From Bacteroidales bacterium (GTDB taxonomy: Bacteria > Bacteroidota > Bacteroidia > Bacteroidales > UBA10428): 64,000 nucleotides of DNA. Positions within the stretch are counted from its first letter, which is position 1. Every line of letters starts with the position of its first letter. The DNA is taken from positions 1 to 64,000 of the forward strand of contig JAFGKY010000165.1 in the NCBI GenBank assembly GCA_016928305.1, written 5' to 3'. Positions 34,368 to 43,351 of the stretch are shown here, in pieces. The position numbers and the translations under genes are program-made. The notes beneath the pieces were generated by a model. It made no database searches and was not told the origin of the DNA. It saw only the letters and a program-made list of their open reading frames with translations.

Positions 34368-35399
34368 ATGAACGGAGAATATTTGCCCTCAAAACTTACC
34401 AAGAAAACTTTCTGGCAGCGGCCCGAAGGAGTTACCAGTTTGCTGTTTCTTGCAGCCATAATCGTTGGCGGAGGAGCCCTGTTATACAAGATATTACCTT
34501 TTATCATCGGATTGCTTTCCAATGCCATTCATGCAGCCATATTGTTTGCGGTGCTTGGAGGTATCATTTATGTATTACTCGATAAGAAGTTCAGGACACT
34601 TATATGGTATATGTATAAGTCTGTGATGCGATGGATTACAGGTCTTTTTGTTCAGATAAATCCGATCTCCATTTTGAACACGTACATTGAATACCTGCAT
34701 AAAAATGTCGAAGAAATGAATGGCCATATCGGTAAACTGAAAGGACAGATGACAAAATTAAAGACCCTCATGGAAACCAATGCCGGTGAGATGAAGGAAA
34801 ACCTGGAAATTGCCGAACAGGCAAAGAAAAAGGGCAACATGGAGTTGGTTGCGGTTAACACGCGGCAGTACGGAAGGTTAGAAGAAACCAATAAACGGTA
34901 CCTCGACTTATATAATAAAATGGAAATACTGTACAAGGTGCTTTCTAAAATCCACAAGAATTCCGGATACCTGGTTAAGGATGTTGAAAATGAAATTCGA
35001 ATGAAGACACAGGAACGTGAAGCCATTAGGTCGGGTTATTCAGCCTTGAAACACGCCATGAATATTCTGAAAGGTGATCCGGATAAGAAAATGATGTTCG
35101 ACCAGGCCATGGAAGCAATCGTTGATGACGTGAGTTACAAGGTCGGGGAAATGGACCGGTTCATAGAGATATCGGCTGATTTCATAAACAGCATTGATTT
35201 GCAAAATGGTGTATACGAACAACGGGGCATTGAACTGTTGGAGAAAATGGAAAAACAGGGAATAGCTCTGTTAGATCCGTCAAGGGGACTTCCGGGTCAT
35301 TCGTCATCAAAACTGGATGAACAGATCAAGGATTCCCAGAAAGCCGAGCCTGTTAGAGAAGAAGACACTGATCTGAAAAAATACAAAGACTTATTTTAA
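34368..35399 (+). CDS. Inner-membrane protein with two membrane segments and a long coiled coil, PspA-like appearance
   Basis: A 343-residue protein. Two hydrophobic segments (about residues 22-50 and 52-71) are followed by an amphipathic stretch (78-98, Trp/Tyr-rich) and a long helical region (about 105-310). Parts of the helix, such as IAEQAKKKGNMELVAVNTRQYGRLEETNKRY in its first half and MFDQAMEAI..EMDRF, recall the alternating pattern of PspA/IM30 (ESCRT-III-like) proteins, and a C-terminal charged tail ends KKYKDLF. The resemblance is by eye only. XpaC/TelA-type membrane-stress proteins are another possibility. It lies 11 bp after the coiled-coil gene and 21 bp before the substrate-binding gene. 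Confidence 0.78.
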   Translation: MNGEYLPSKLTKKTFWQRPEGVTSLLFLAAIIVGGGALLYKILPFIIGLLSNAIHAAILFAVLGGIIYVLLDKKFRTLIWYMYKSVMRWITGLFVQINPISILNTYIEYLHKNVEEMNGHIGKLKGQMTKLKTLMETNAGEMKENLEIAEQAKKKGNMELVAVNTRQYGRLEETNKRYLDLYNKMEILYKVLSKIHKNSGYLVKDVENEIRMKTQEREAIRSGYSALKHAMNILKGDPDKKMMFDQAMEAIVDDVSYKVGEMDRFIEISADFINSIDLQNGVYEQRGIELLEKMEKQGIALLDPSRGLPGHSSSKLDEQIKDSQKAEPVREEDTDLKKYKDLF

Positions 35400-35420
35400 T
35401 CCTAATAAAACCAAATAAAA

Positions 35421-36944
35421 ATGAAAACAAGACTGACGCCATTTGCAAAGCTTCTGATCGTACTTATTATTATTGCAGGTCTGGTATTTATCGTATATAA
35501 AACAAACTTGCTTAATATTATTGCTCCCGGAGGAGAAAAATCAGTAACAACCGGGCTGAAAAAATCCGATGATGTCATTAAAATAGGCGTTGTGACCTGG
35601 GGTGGTTATGCCGGAGGGCAATATTTCAACGAAGGCTTCAAGCCCAACAAGGAATCACGATTTTATAAGGACTATGGATTCATGGTCGATTTTAAGGTAT
35701 TGGATGATTTTAATGACTCGCGGAGTGCATGGAAAACGGATGAAGTAAATCTTTTATGGGCTACGGTAGATGCATTCACGACCGAAATTGCCGGTCTGAA
35801 AGAATTTAATCCGCAGATTATTTTTCAGGCTGACTGGTCTCGCGGTGGTGATGCCGTTGTCGTTCGCAGGGGCATAAATAACGTTGCAGACCTTAAAGGC
35901 AAAAAAGTGGCTTTTGCCGAAATGACGCCCAGTCATACTTTTCTGTTGTGGCTGCTGGAAGCCGGTAACCTTGGCTATAATGATATAGAAGCTGTAAAGG
36001 TTGCCAATGCCATCGATGCTGCTGACCTTTTCAAAAAACAACAGGTTGATGCTGCCGTCGTATGGAGTCCCGATGATGCAGACTGCGTTGCAAAAGTAAC
36101 GGGTTCCAAAGTACTTCAAAGTACCAAACAGGCGTCTTATATCATTGCAGATGTTTTTATTGCCAAGAAAGATTATGTGGAAAAGAACCGCGAAAAGCTT
36201 CTCCAACTGCTGGAAGGCTGGATGAAAGGAGCCGCTGAAATAAATGCTTCCGAAACAGCCAAACAGAAAGCAGCCAAAATACTGGCCGAAGGGTTGCAGC
36301 AACCGGAAGACTTTTGCCTGCAGGCTATCAATAATGTACGGTTATGCACATACGGTGATAATATTAATTTTTTTAATTTGAAAGGGAATTATTCCGGGGT
36401 TACCGGTGAAGACCTTTATAATAAAATGTCTGTCAAGTATGCAAAAATAGGATATGAAACCACTAATATTCCAAGCTGGAGGCTTGCTGCCAATGCATCG
36501 CTGGTTTCATCCATTAATTTGCCCGGTTCGGTTAACGAAGCAGAAGGGGCTGCCAGGTTTGAACAGGCTTCCGCCACTGCGCAGTCTGCCCAGGCTATTT
36601 CAACAAAAGCCGTGAGGATTTCTTTCCCAACCGGCTCTTATCAGCTTGACGAAAACGCCAAATACATCATTGACAATGAATTTTTGGATATTGCAAAAAT
36701 GTTTGGCAATGCCCGCATCCGCATTGAAGGAAATACCGACAATACAGGAAGCGCTGCACTTAACAAAACCCTTTCCTATAAACGTGCAAAAGCCGTGGCC
36801 GACTACCTGACCCGGCAACATGGATTTGACTATGATCGCTTTGTAATTGTAGGAAACGGACCGGATAAACCCATAGCTGACAACAGTACTGAAGAAGGAA
36901 GGGCTAAGAACCGCAGAACGGATTTTGAATTATTGCCAGAGTGA
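35421..36944 (+). CDS. ABC substrate-binding protein fused to a C-terminal OmpA peptidoglycan-binding domain
   Basis: A 507-residue exported protein. An N-terminal membrane segment (about 10-28) is followed by a NMT1/SsuA-like periplasmic binding domain (about 50-330: IKIGVVTWGGYAGGQYF, VVVRRGINNVADLKGKKVAFAEMTPSHTFLLWLL, KQQVDAAVVWSPDD, ASYIIADVFIAKKDYV). A linker rich in Ala and Ser leads to an OmpA domain (about 395-507: VRISFPTGSYQLDENAKYIID, EGNTDNTGSAALNKTLSYKRAKAVADYL, VGNGPDKPIADNSTEEGRAKNRRTDF). The Asp and Arg residues that hold diaminopimelate in OmpA domains are present. The protein should be tied both to the inner membrane and the cell wall. Permease and ATPase genes follow, so it is the binding component of this importer. 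The substrate is unknown; sulfonate, nitrate or phosphate-type ligands are possible. Confidence 0.88.
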   Translation: MKTRLTPFAKLLIVLIIIAGLVFIVYKTNLLNIIAPGGEKSVTTGLKKSDDVIKIGVVTWGGYAGGQYFNEGFKPNKESRFYKDYGFMVDFKVLDDFNDSRSAWKTDEVNLLWATVDAFTTEIAGLKEFNPQIIFQADWSRGGDAVVVRRGINNVADLKGKKVAFAEMTPSHTFLLWLLEAGNLGYNDIEAVKVANAIDAADLFKKQQVDAAVVWSPDDADCVAKVTGSKVLQSTKQASYIIADVFIAKKDYVEKNREKLLQLLEGWMKGAAEINASETAKQKAAKILAEGLQQPEDFCLQAINNVRLCTYGDNINFFNLKGNYSGVTGEDLYNKMSVKYAKIGYETTNIPSWRLAANASLVSSINLPGSVNEAEGAARFEQASATAQSAQAISTKAVRISFPTGSYQLDENAKYIIDNEFLDIAKMFGNARIRIEGNTDNTGSAALNKTLSYKRAKAVADYLTRQHGFDYDRFVIVGNGPDKPIADNSTEEGRAKNRRTDFELLPE

Positions 36945-36965
36945 TAATAAGAGACGGGGGACACC

Positions 36966-36987
36966 CGCCTTCGCTGAGGCTTCGGCA
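36966..36987 (+). repeat. REP-like palindrome, same family as the one inside rnpB
   Basis: Reads CGCCTTCGCTGAGGCTTCGGCA; it differs from the palindrome in the RNase P gene (1603-1624, minus strand) at the turn and the last base. It lies in the 264-bp gap between the substrate-binding and permease genes. Confidence 0.65.
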
Positions 36988-37058
36988 GGTAAAAGAGACA
37001 AGGAAGACCGATGAGAGTTTTAGCAAACGATGAACGGTAAAAAGTAAGTGGTTCGCGG

Positions 37059-37078
37059 CCTGCCTGCCGTCAGGCAGG
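37059..37078 (+). repeat. REP-like palindrome (8-bp stem, CCGT loop)
   Basis: CCTGCCTG and CAGGCAGG pair around CCGT. It is the second palindrome in the gap between the substrate-binding and permease genes, and no T-run follows. The remaining gap sequence has no gene. Confidence 0.65.
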
Positions 37079-37208
37079 TTTACGGTTGGTATTTAATTGC
37101 GGTGTGCAGGATTGCCACTTCATAAATCATAAATCGTACATCGCACCTTAAATTGATAACAAGAACCCGAAACACGAAACGGAGAAATTTTATAATAGTA
37201 CGGATTGT

Positions 37209-37994
37209 ATGAGTGAATTGTTTAAACTGCGAGGTAAGTTGCCTTTTCGGTTGTCGATTATCATAGGTATTTCCGGCTTTATTATCATCGTTGGCATCTG
37301 GCAGTTAATAACGAGTGTGGGCTGGGTACCAAAGGCAATTCTTCCCTCCCCGCTCAGCGTCATTACCTGTTTCAGTGAACTGCATTTTCAGGATTTCCTG
37401 GTCAGAAATGCATTTTATTCCATCAAACTAAACATATTAGGATATCTGGAAGCCATCATCATTTCTTTAATGCTGGGATTTATTATTGGTTTATTTCCCA
37501 TATTCCGCAGTCTTTTGGCTAAATATATCGATGCCATACGATTTGTGCCTCTGGCCGCTGTTACCGGTATATTCATTGCGTGGTTTGGCATATATACAAA
37601 TATGAAAGTCCAGTTTCTGGCCTTTGGTATCACAGTATTTCTTTTGCCTGTTGTGGTTCAACGGATCGATGAGGTCGAAGAAACATACCTGCAGACAGCT
37701 TACACACTTGGAGCAACCAGCTGGCAGACCATCTGGAGCGTTTACTGGCCCCATGTAACTTCCAGACTGATTGATGATATCCGGGTATTGACAGCTATCT
37801 CATGGACCTATATAATAGTTGCTGAAATGGTGAACAAGGAAAAAGGCGTTGGGGCAATGATTCATATAGCACAGCGTCAGAGCCGCCTCGATAAAGTATT
37901 TGCATTACTAATCATTATCATAATAATCGGAATATTGCAGGACAGGTTGTTTGTTTTCATCGACCGAAAGTTGTTCCCTCACAAAAGCAAATAA
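37209..37994 (+). CDS. ABC transporter permease, SsuC/TauC-like
   Basis: A 261-residue inner-membrane permease with about six membrane segments (for example LSIIIGISGFIIIVGIWQLI, LEAIIISLMLGFIIGLFPIF, FLAFGITVFLLPVVVQRI and ALLIIIIIIGILQDRLFVFI). The EAA-type loop that contacts the ATPase is QTAYTLGATSWQTIWSVYWP. Relatives import nitrate, taurine, alkanesulfonates or bicarbonate. It is separated from the binding-protein gene by a 264-bp repeat-bearing gap, but the ATPase gene follows after eight bases. Confidence 0.92.
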   Translation: MSELFKLRGKLPFRLSIIIGISGFIIIVGIWQLITSVGWVPKAILPSPLSVITCFSELHFQDFLVRNAFYSIKLNILGYLEAIIISLMLGFIIGLFPIFRSLLAKYIDAIRFVPLAAVTGIFIAWFGIYTNMKVQFLAFGITVFLLPVVVQRIDEVEETYLQTAYTLGATSWQTIWSVYWPHVTSRLIDDIRVLTAISWTYIIVAEMVNKEKGVGAMIHIAQRQSRLDKVFALLIIIIIIGILQDRLFVFIDRKLFPHKSK

Positions 37995-38002
37995 AGAAGT
38001 AC

Positions 38003-38806
38003 ATGGTTGATTTTGAAAATTCCACTCTTCCTGATATTATTGAACTCAGGGACATTAACCAGACCTATAATAACGGCAAAACCTATATCATTAAAGATTT
38101 TAACCTGTTGATCGAAGACAAGCCCAACCAGGGACAATTCATATTGTTGCTTGGACCTTCCGGTTGCGGTAAGTCAACCGTATTAAGGTATATTACAGGA
38201 TTACAGAAACCTTCGTCGGGTAAGGTTTTCATTAAAGGCATGCCCCAAACAGAAGCTGATCGTATAGGCATGGTCTTTCAGCAATATTCTTCATTCCCGT
38301 GGATGACTGTACTCGAAAATGTTGCATTGGGTTTGAAGTACAGGGGTGTTGATAAAAAAGAACGGACAGAGAAAGCCATGGAAATGATCAAAATTGTCGG
38401 ATTGCAGGGACACGAAAAGAAATTTGCCCAATACCCTACCCTTTCGGGAGGCCAACTGCAACGGGTAGCCATTGCCCGCAGTTTACTGGTAAATGATGAA
38501 ATCATTCTGATGGATGAACCTTTTGGCGCCCTGGACGTTAAAACACGCCTGAGCATGCAGGATTTCCTGCTGGATTTATGGAATGAAGTGCATCCTACCA
38601 TAATACTCGTTACGCATGATATTGCAGAAGCGGTATACCTTGGCGATGATATTTACATCATGTCGAATGCCCCTGCTAATATTACAGAGCAAATCCCAAC
38701 ACATTTTGGTCTTAAAAAGAACCGTGAACTGAAACGTTCAAAAGCATTCCAGGAAATGGTATATTACATTGAAGATAAAATGATGAGGATGGAAACGAAG
38801 AAATGA
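38003..38806 (+). CDS. ABC transporter ATPase, SsuB/TauB-like
   Basis: A 267-residue ATP-hydrolysing subunit that drives the permease eight bases upstream. Walker A GPSGCGKST (residues 51-59), Q-loop MVFQQYSSFPWMTVLENV, signature LSGGQLQRVAIARSLL, Walker B EIILMDEPFGALD and switch His ILVTHDIAEAVYLGD are all intact. The nearest families by motif are the nitrate/sulfonate/taurine importers. It ends the block; serA lies convergent 12 bp away. Confidence 0.94.
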   Translation: MVDFENSTLPDIIELRDINQTYNNGKTYIIKDFNLLIEDKPNQGQFILLLGPSGCGKSTVLRYITGLQKPSSGKVFIKGMPQTEADRIGMVFQQYSSFPWMTVLENVALGLKYRGVDKKERTEKAMEMIKIVGLQGHEKKFAQYPTLSGGQLQRVAIARSLLVNDEIILMDEPFGALDVKTRLSMQDFLLDLWNEVHPTIILVTHDIAEAVYLGDDIYIMSNAPANITEQIPTHFGLKKNRELKRSKAFQEMVYYIEDKMMRMETKK

Positions 38807-38817
38807 AGAAGAAGTCA

Positions 38818-40050
38818 CTAATAAAGCATCCTCACCCGTATTGTTCCCTTTATGGCCTTCAGCTCCTGAAGAATACTGCTGGACAATTGACTATCCGTAT
38901 CCGTTATTACATATCCGATATCCGGATCGGTTTGCAGGTATTCGGCCGCAATATTAATACCTTTTGATGTGAATACATAGTTAACTTCCTTCAGTACGCC
39001 GGGTTCATTTTTATGAATATGTAAAAATCGCTGCGCATTGTAGTTGGGTTGAAGGGAAATTTGAACAAAATTGGTCGCTCCGATGGTTGCTCCGGTATCG
39101 CTATATTTAACAAGTTTCTCTGACACTTCGGTGCCGATATTCTCCTGCGCCTCGATGGTACTGCCCCCCACATGCGGTGACAGGATAACGTTATCAAACT
39201 GTTGCAGTTCAGAAACAAAGGGATCACTGTTCGAAGCCGGCTCATCCGGAAATACATCCAGTGCAGCTCCCAGCACATGACCTGATCGGATTGCCCGGAC
39301 CAGTGCCGGTATGTTTACGACAGTTCCCCTGGATGCGTTCAGCAGGCATGCCCCTTTCCGCATCATGGAAAGTTCACGTTCACCTATCATATTGCGGGTT
39401 AACAGAGTTTCAGGCACATGCAGGGTTACAATATGCGATACGGAAAGCACATCATCAAGGGAAGAACAGGCAACAGCCTTTCCCAGATTCAATTTCTTGA
39501 CAATATCGTAATAGTATACATTCATGCCAAGAGCTTCTGCAAGTATAGAAACCTGTGATCCGATATGACCATAGCCAATGATACCGAGGTTCTTATCGCG
39601 AACTTCAAAGCAATTGCTGGCTGACTTCAACCATTTTCCCTGGTGAGCAGCAGCATTCTTCAGGGGAATATTTCGCAAAAGCAGGATGCATTCGGCAATG
39701 ATCAGCTCTGCTACCGAACGGGTATTGGAAAAAGGGGCATTGAAAACCGGGATCCCCAGCATTTTAGCTGCATGACCGTCAACCTGGTTCGTACCAATGC
39801 TGTAACAACCAATAGCAAAAAGCTTTTCAGCAGCATGTAAAATATCTTTTGTAACCTTTGTCCGTGAACGGATCCCTACAATATTGGCACCTTTGATTTT
39901 GGCTTTCAGTGCACCATCGTTCAGCGCATTGGGTATGGATTCGATGTTGGTATAACCATTAGCCAAGAAAAAATCAGTTGCACTCTTATGAATGCCTTCC
40001 AACAGAATAATTTTAATTTTCTCCTTATTGAGAGAATACCTTTTTGGCAT
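38818..40050 (-). CDS. serA: D-3-phosphoglycerate dehydrogenase with C-terminal ACT domain
   Basis: Oxidises 3-phosphoglycerate to 3-phosphohydroxypyruvate, the first step of serine synthesis. At 410 residues it has exactly the E. coli-type length. Visible parts are the substrate domain (IVGIRSRTKVTKDIL), the NAD-binding Rossmann segment (LGIIGYGHIGSQVSILAEALGMNVYYYD), catalytic Arg/Glu/His segments (LNASRGTVVNIPAL, AALDVFPDEPASNSDPF, NVILSPHVGGSTIEAQENIG) and a C-terminal ACT domain (FLHIHKNEPGVLKEVNYVFTSKGINI) that usually mediates feedback inhibition by serine. It is monocistronic. Confidence 0.95.
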   Translation of the reverse strand: MPKRYSLNKEKIKIILLEGIHKSATDFFLANGYTNIESIPNALNDGALKAKIKGANIVGIRSRTKVTKDILHAAEKLFAIGCYSIGTNQVDGHAAKMLGIPVFNAPFSNTRSVAELIIAECILLLRNIPLKNAAAHQGKWLKSASNCFEVRDKNLGIIGYGHIGSQVSILAEALGMNVYYYDIVKKLNLGKAVACSSLDDVLSVSHIVTLHVPETLLTRNMIGERELSMMRKGACLLNASRGTVVNIPALVRAIRSGHVLGAALDVFPDEPASNSDPFVSELQQFDNVILSPHVGGSTIEAQENIGTEVSEKLVKYSDTGATIGATNFVQISLQPNYNAQRFLHIHKNEPGVLKEVNYVFTSKGINIAAEYLQTDPDIGYVITDTDSQLSSSILQELKAIKGTIRVRMLY

Positions 40051-40207
40051 GATAACACAAACGAATTTATTTACGTTCTTAACCGGGGTTGAAAATATAA
40101 AAAAACAAGGAAATAGTTTAATGCATTTTTTATTTACTTTTAATGGCCATATAAATAATCCTATTTTTACAAATGCTGCTGTAGATTAATTACAGAAACC
40201 CGTTGCA

Positions 40208-41338
40208 ATGAGGATCCAATCTCTTTTTATGATACTGATGATGCTATTATCCCTGCAGGGATTTTGTCTGTCTGAGCATGCCACGATCTCAATACTGACG
40301 ATTAAACCCGGTAAAGAGCTCTATACCATTTTCGGACATACTGCCATCCGGATAACAGATGAAAAGTTATCCATTGACAGGATATACAATTATGGCACAT
40401 TTGATTTCCATTCTCCTTTCTTTTATATAGACTTCCTTAAAGGTAATCTCAACTATTTCCTCTCCATTGAAGACTATAATACATTTATAAAAACATCAAC
40501 CCTGGAACAACGAATGACTTTCGAGCAAACAATTGAACTGAATACCAATGAAAAAATAAAAATTTATAACAACCTGGAGAAATGCTACCATTCAGCAGAA
40601 AGGTATTACAGGTATAACTTTTATTATGACAATTGCGCCACCCGTGTCAGGGATGTTATATTTAACAACCTGGACAAACCTGTGGAATATGACACCAACC
40701 AGTATTGTTGCATGACGTTCAGGCAGTTGTTAAAGCCCTATATAGCTGAAAAATACTGGATTGATCTGGGAATAAATCTTGTTCTCGGGAAAGAGGCAGA
40801 CATAACCGCAAGAAGTATTGATTTTATGTTTCTGCCTGACTACATCATGAGAATGCTGCAAAATACAGAAAGGGTTAACGATGAAAAAATTCTCATCGAC
40901 GTTTCAGTATCACATACCTATGAATCGGATTTTTCATACGTGTGGCCATGGATTTTAACGGCCATGATGTTACTGTTAACCACCTGGAATAAAAGCCGGA
41001 AAATCGTCCTGCATATCTTATGTACTGTGGTCGGATTCACTGGATTATTTCTATTAATCGTTAGTATTATCACAGAAAATTCCGCATTCTCATCCAACAT
41101 GAACATCGGTTGGATGTTTCCTTCGCTCTTTATTCTTTTTATCCGCAACAACCGGGTAAATGACATCCTTAAAATATTGTACATAACTGTTTTATTCGTA
41201 ATGATTCTATTATGGAACAGGCTTCCTCAGCATTTTTCCAACACCTTTTTACCATGGGTACTCTGCTTGATAATGGTACAAATCATGAACATACAATGGA
41301 TTGGCAGGAAGTTTTCTTCGTTGAAATGGACAGGGTGA
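40208..41338 (+). CDS. DUF4105 (Lnb N-terminal-like) membrane protein
   Basis: A 376-residue exported protein. A signal peptide (to about residue 21) precedes a DUF4105/Lnb N-terminal periplasmic domain with ATISILTIKPGKELYTIFGHTAIRI, IYNYGTFDF, FLKGNLNYFLSI and RYNFYYDNCATRVRDVI, where a conserved Cys and His suggest a papain/NlpC-like fold. The last ~130 residues contain four or five membrane segments. Such proteins are common in Bacteroidota; their role is not known, though a cysteine-hydrolase activity at the envelope is plausible. Confidence 0.85.
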   Translation: MRIQSLFMILMMLLSLQGFCLSEHATISILTIKPGKELYTIFGHTAIRITDEKLSIDRIYNYGTFDFHSPFFYIDFLKGNLNYFLSIEDYNTFIKTSTLEQRMTFEQTIELNTNEKIKIYNNLEKCYHSAERYYRYNFYYDNCATRVRDVIFNNLDKPVEYDTNQYCCMTFRQLLKPYIAEKYWIDLGINLVLGKEADITARSIDFMFLPDYIMRMLQNTERVNDEKILIDVSVSHTYESDFSYVWPWILTAMMLLLTTWNKSRKIVLHILCTVVGFTGLFLLIVSIITENSAFSSNMNIGWMFPSLFILFIRNNRVNDILKILYITVLFVMILLWNRLPQHFSNTFLPWVLCLIMVQIMNIQWIGRKFSSLKWTG

Positions 41339-41711
41339 TTTTTAACTGTTTGAGGAATCCGGGTCAGAAACGAAAGGAATGGACAGGAAAAGCAGGTCGT
41401 TTTTGTTGCGGTTTTGTTAATGCCGGGGCCTTTGTGCAAAGGAAAAGCTGAGAACAGGCAGCGGTACTCACTACTTCCAATTTCGCGAACAATACATAGT
41501 AATACGAATTAAGAGTTGGGTTTTTGCCACAAACCTGCCTGCTTCGCTTTCGCGTAGCTTCAGCGGAGCAAAGCCGTCATGCATGGACACGAAGTCACGA
41601 CGGTATCACAAAGAAATACTTAGTGTATCTTTGTGCTTTAGTGCCTTTGTGGCAATGATTTAACTTTTTCGACACTTAATTTTAATTAGTACACACTATT
41701 TATACGAATCA
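41339..41711. other. Intergenic region with degenerate repeats
   Basis: No gene is seen. Around 41528-41580 there is a CTTCGCTTTCGCGTAGC/GCTTCAGCGGAGC palindromic tract, and at about 41622-41660 a TTTGTGCTTTAGTGCCTTTGTGGC stretch that looks like scattered low-complexity repeat material. Confidence 0.5.
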
Positions 41712-42145
41712 ATGAAACACCAGCGATTTTATTTTATCAGGGAAATAACAACCATTCTTGTTGTTTTCTTGTTCCTTAATCCCCTCATTCAGGCACAATT
41801 TCCGGCTTTTCCACCCGAAGACGCAACCAGTGTTATAGACCGGGATCAGATGATGTGGCAACTCGGTATAACTTTTCCTGATCTTCCGTCAAAACAGGCA
41901 GATAACCATAGACCTGTTTATGCATGACCATCCGATTGGGGCACGCTGGCTGCATGGAGCTGGGGTGTAAACAGGCTGATCGATTATTTAGAAACCAATA
42001 TGAGTGTTGATGCCACAAAAATAAGAGTAACCGAACATTGCTTACATGGAAGGAGATATTGCCTGCCGTGTTCATACCGGAGGCCACACGGATACTCCCG
42101 ACTGGCCTTTCTTTTTTTTGAATTTACAAAAAAATATTTTTTAAC
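41712..42145 (+). pseudogene. Relic of an exported alpha/beta-hydrolase esterase (acetylxylan/glucuronoyl esterase-like)
   Basis: Three separated parts of one gene can be read. The N-terminal part has a signal peptide and the segment GITFPDLPSKQADNHRP, ending at a TGA (41925-41927). The same frame continues with PSDWGTLAAWSWGVNRLIDYLE and VDATKIRVTEH, the region just before the nucleophile elbow. In another frame a C-terminal part follows: AYMEGDIACRVHTGGHTDTPDWP, with a T8 run before the end. The active-site serine segment and most of the fold are missing. I infer at least two internal deletions, a stop and a frameshift. The family assignment comes from remembered motif order, not a search. 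Confidence 0.65.
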
Positions 42146-42173
42146 TCTCAGGTCAAAACCTTAACTTGCAGAA

Positions 42174-43337
42174 GTGAGTATAACAGCATATAAAGAACAT
42201 ATAATCGGATCATACAATCTTTCCGAGGTGAAATACCCATTCAAAAAAGCTCTGGTTAGCATTTGTATTTACGTATTCCTGTATGCGTCTGTCAGCGCAC
42301 AGATGCTCAAGGACACAAGTACGTTTAACCTGGTAAAAAGGGGTGTTGATTATATTTACAATTTTCAGTTTGATGAAGCATACAACGTATATGAGCAATT
42401 AAAATTCACCTATCCTGATCATCCCATTCCATATCTGTTCAGGGGATTGATAACCTACTGGAGGTATTTTCCACTGATTCCTTCATCGCCAGCCCTGCCA
42501 TCGTTTGAAAAAGATATGTTCATATGCATTGAACGTTGTGAAAAAAAGCGGTTGACATCCGAAGAACCTGAATATATCATGGCCGATATTGCGGCCAGGG
42601 GACTCCTGTTGCTGTATTATGCCGACAATGATCTCAGCATGGAGGTCGTATCCATAGCTCCCAAGACCTACCAGCTGGTCAGACGGTCTTTTGATTTAAC
42701 CCATACTTATGCAGATTTTTATTTTATCACTGGTCTCTATAATTACTATAGGGAGGCCTACCCGGAAGCCCACCCTGTATACAAGCCGCTTTCCGTTTTG
42801 TTTCCAAGAGGGGATAAGGCTAAAGGACTGAAAGAACTGAAGATTGCTGCCAATTATGCGATATTCTTAAAATCCGAAGCTTATTCTTTTCTTACAGGCA
42901 TTTTCATAAGCTTTGAAAATAATTACCAGACTGCTTACCATTATAGCAAAGCACTTTTTGAGCAGTATCCGAGGAACAACCAGTTTCTTTCTGTTTACGT
43001 GAAAAATTTACTCCTGATCAAACAATACGATAAAGCGGAGAATATACTTGAACAGAACAGAAATCCAGAAACATTATATTTTCAGGTACAAAAAAGTATT
43101 TTTCAGGGAATCCTCTCTGAAAAAAAATACAAGGACCCTAAGCAGGCAGAAATTTTTTACAAAACAGGTATTAAAAATGCAGCATCGATCGGTGATTTTG
43201 CCAATGAATATGTTGCCTACTGTTATTTCGGACTAAGCCGGATAATGAAAGCCCGCGGAGAATTGAAATTAAGCAAAAGTTACCACAAGAAGGCCATGGA
43301 CATGGCTGCATATAAAAATGTGAATTTTAACGATTAA
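42174..43337 (+). CDS. Exported TPR-like helical protein of unknown function
   Basis: A protein of up to 387 residues, mostly alpha-helical with TPR-like pairs (YIYNFQFDEAYNVYEQLKFTYPDHP, TGIFISFENNYQTAYHYSKALFEQYP, AYCYFGLSRIMKARGELKLSKSYHKKAM). A hydrophobic segment (ALVSICIYVFLYASVSAQ) looks like a signal peptide but lies ~25 residues from the first possible start. Only GTG starts are available near it: 42174 (387 residues) or 42228 (369 residues, which places the signal peptide normally and is probably better). No known family is recognised. Downstream lies the HicBA island. Confidence 0.72.
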   Translation: MSITAYKEHIIGSYNLSEVKYPFKKALVSICIYVFLYASVSAQMLKDTSTFNLVKRGVDYIYNFQFDEAYNVYEQLKFTYPDHPIPYLFRGLITYWRYFPLIPSSPALPSFEKDMFICIERCEKKRLTSEEPEYIMADIAARGLLLLYYADNDLSMEVVSIAPKTYQLVRRSFDLTHTYADFYFITGLYNYYREAYPEAHPVYKPLSVLFPRGDKAKGLKELKIAANYAIFLKSEAYSFLTGIFISFENNYQTAYHYSKALFEQYPRNNQFLSVYVKNLLLIKQYDKAENILEQNRNPETLYFQVQKSIFQGILSEKKYKDPKQAEIFYKTGIKNAASIGDFANEYVAYCYFGLSRIMKARGELKLSKSYHKKAMDMAAYKNVNFND

Positions 43338-43351
43338 GCGAAAAACAAATC

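Noticed and set aside
41712-41927. Genuine 71-residue secreted protein
   Set aside because: Family sequence continues in the same frame after the stop and again in another frame, showing a broken larger gene.
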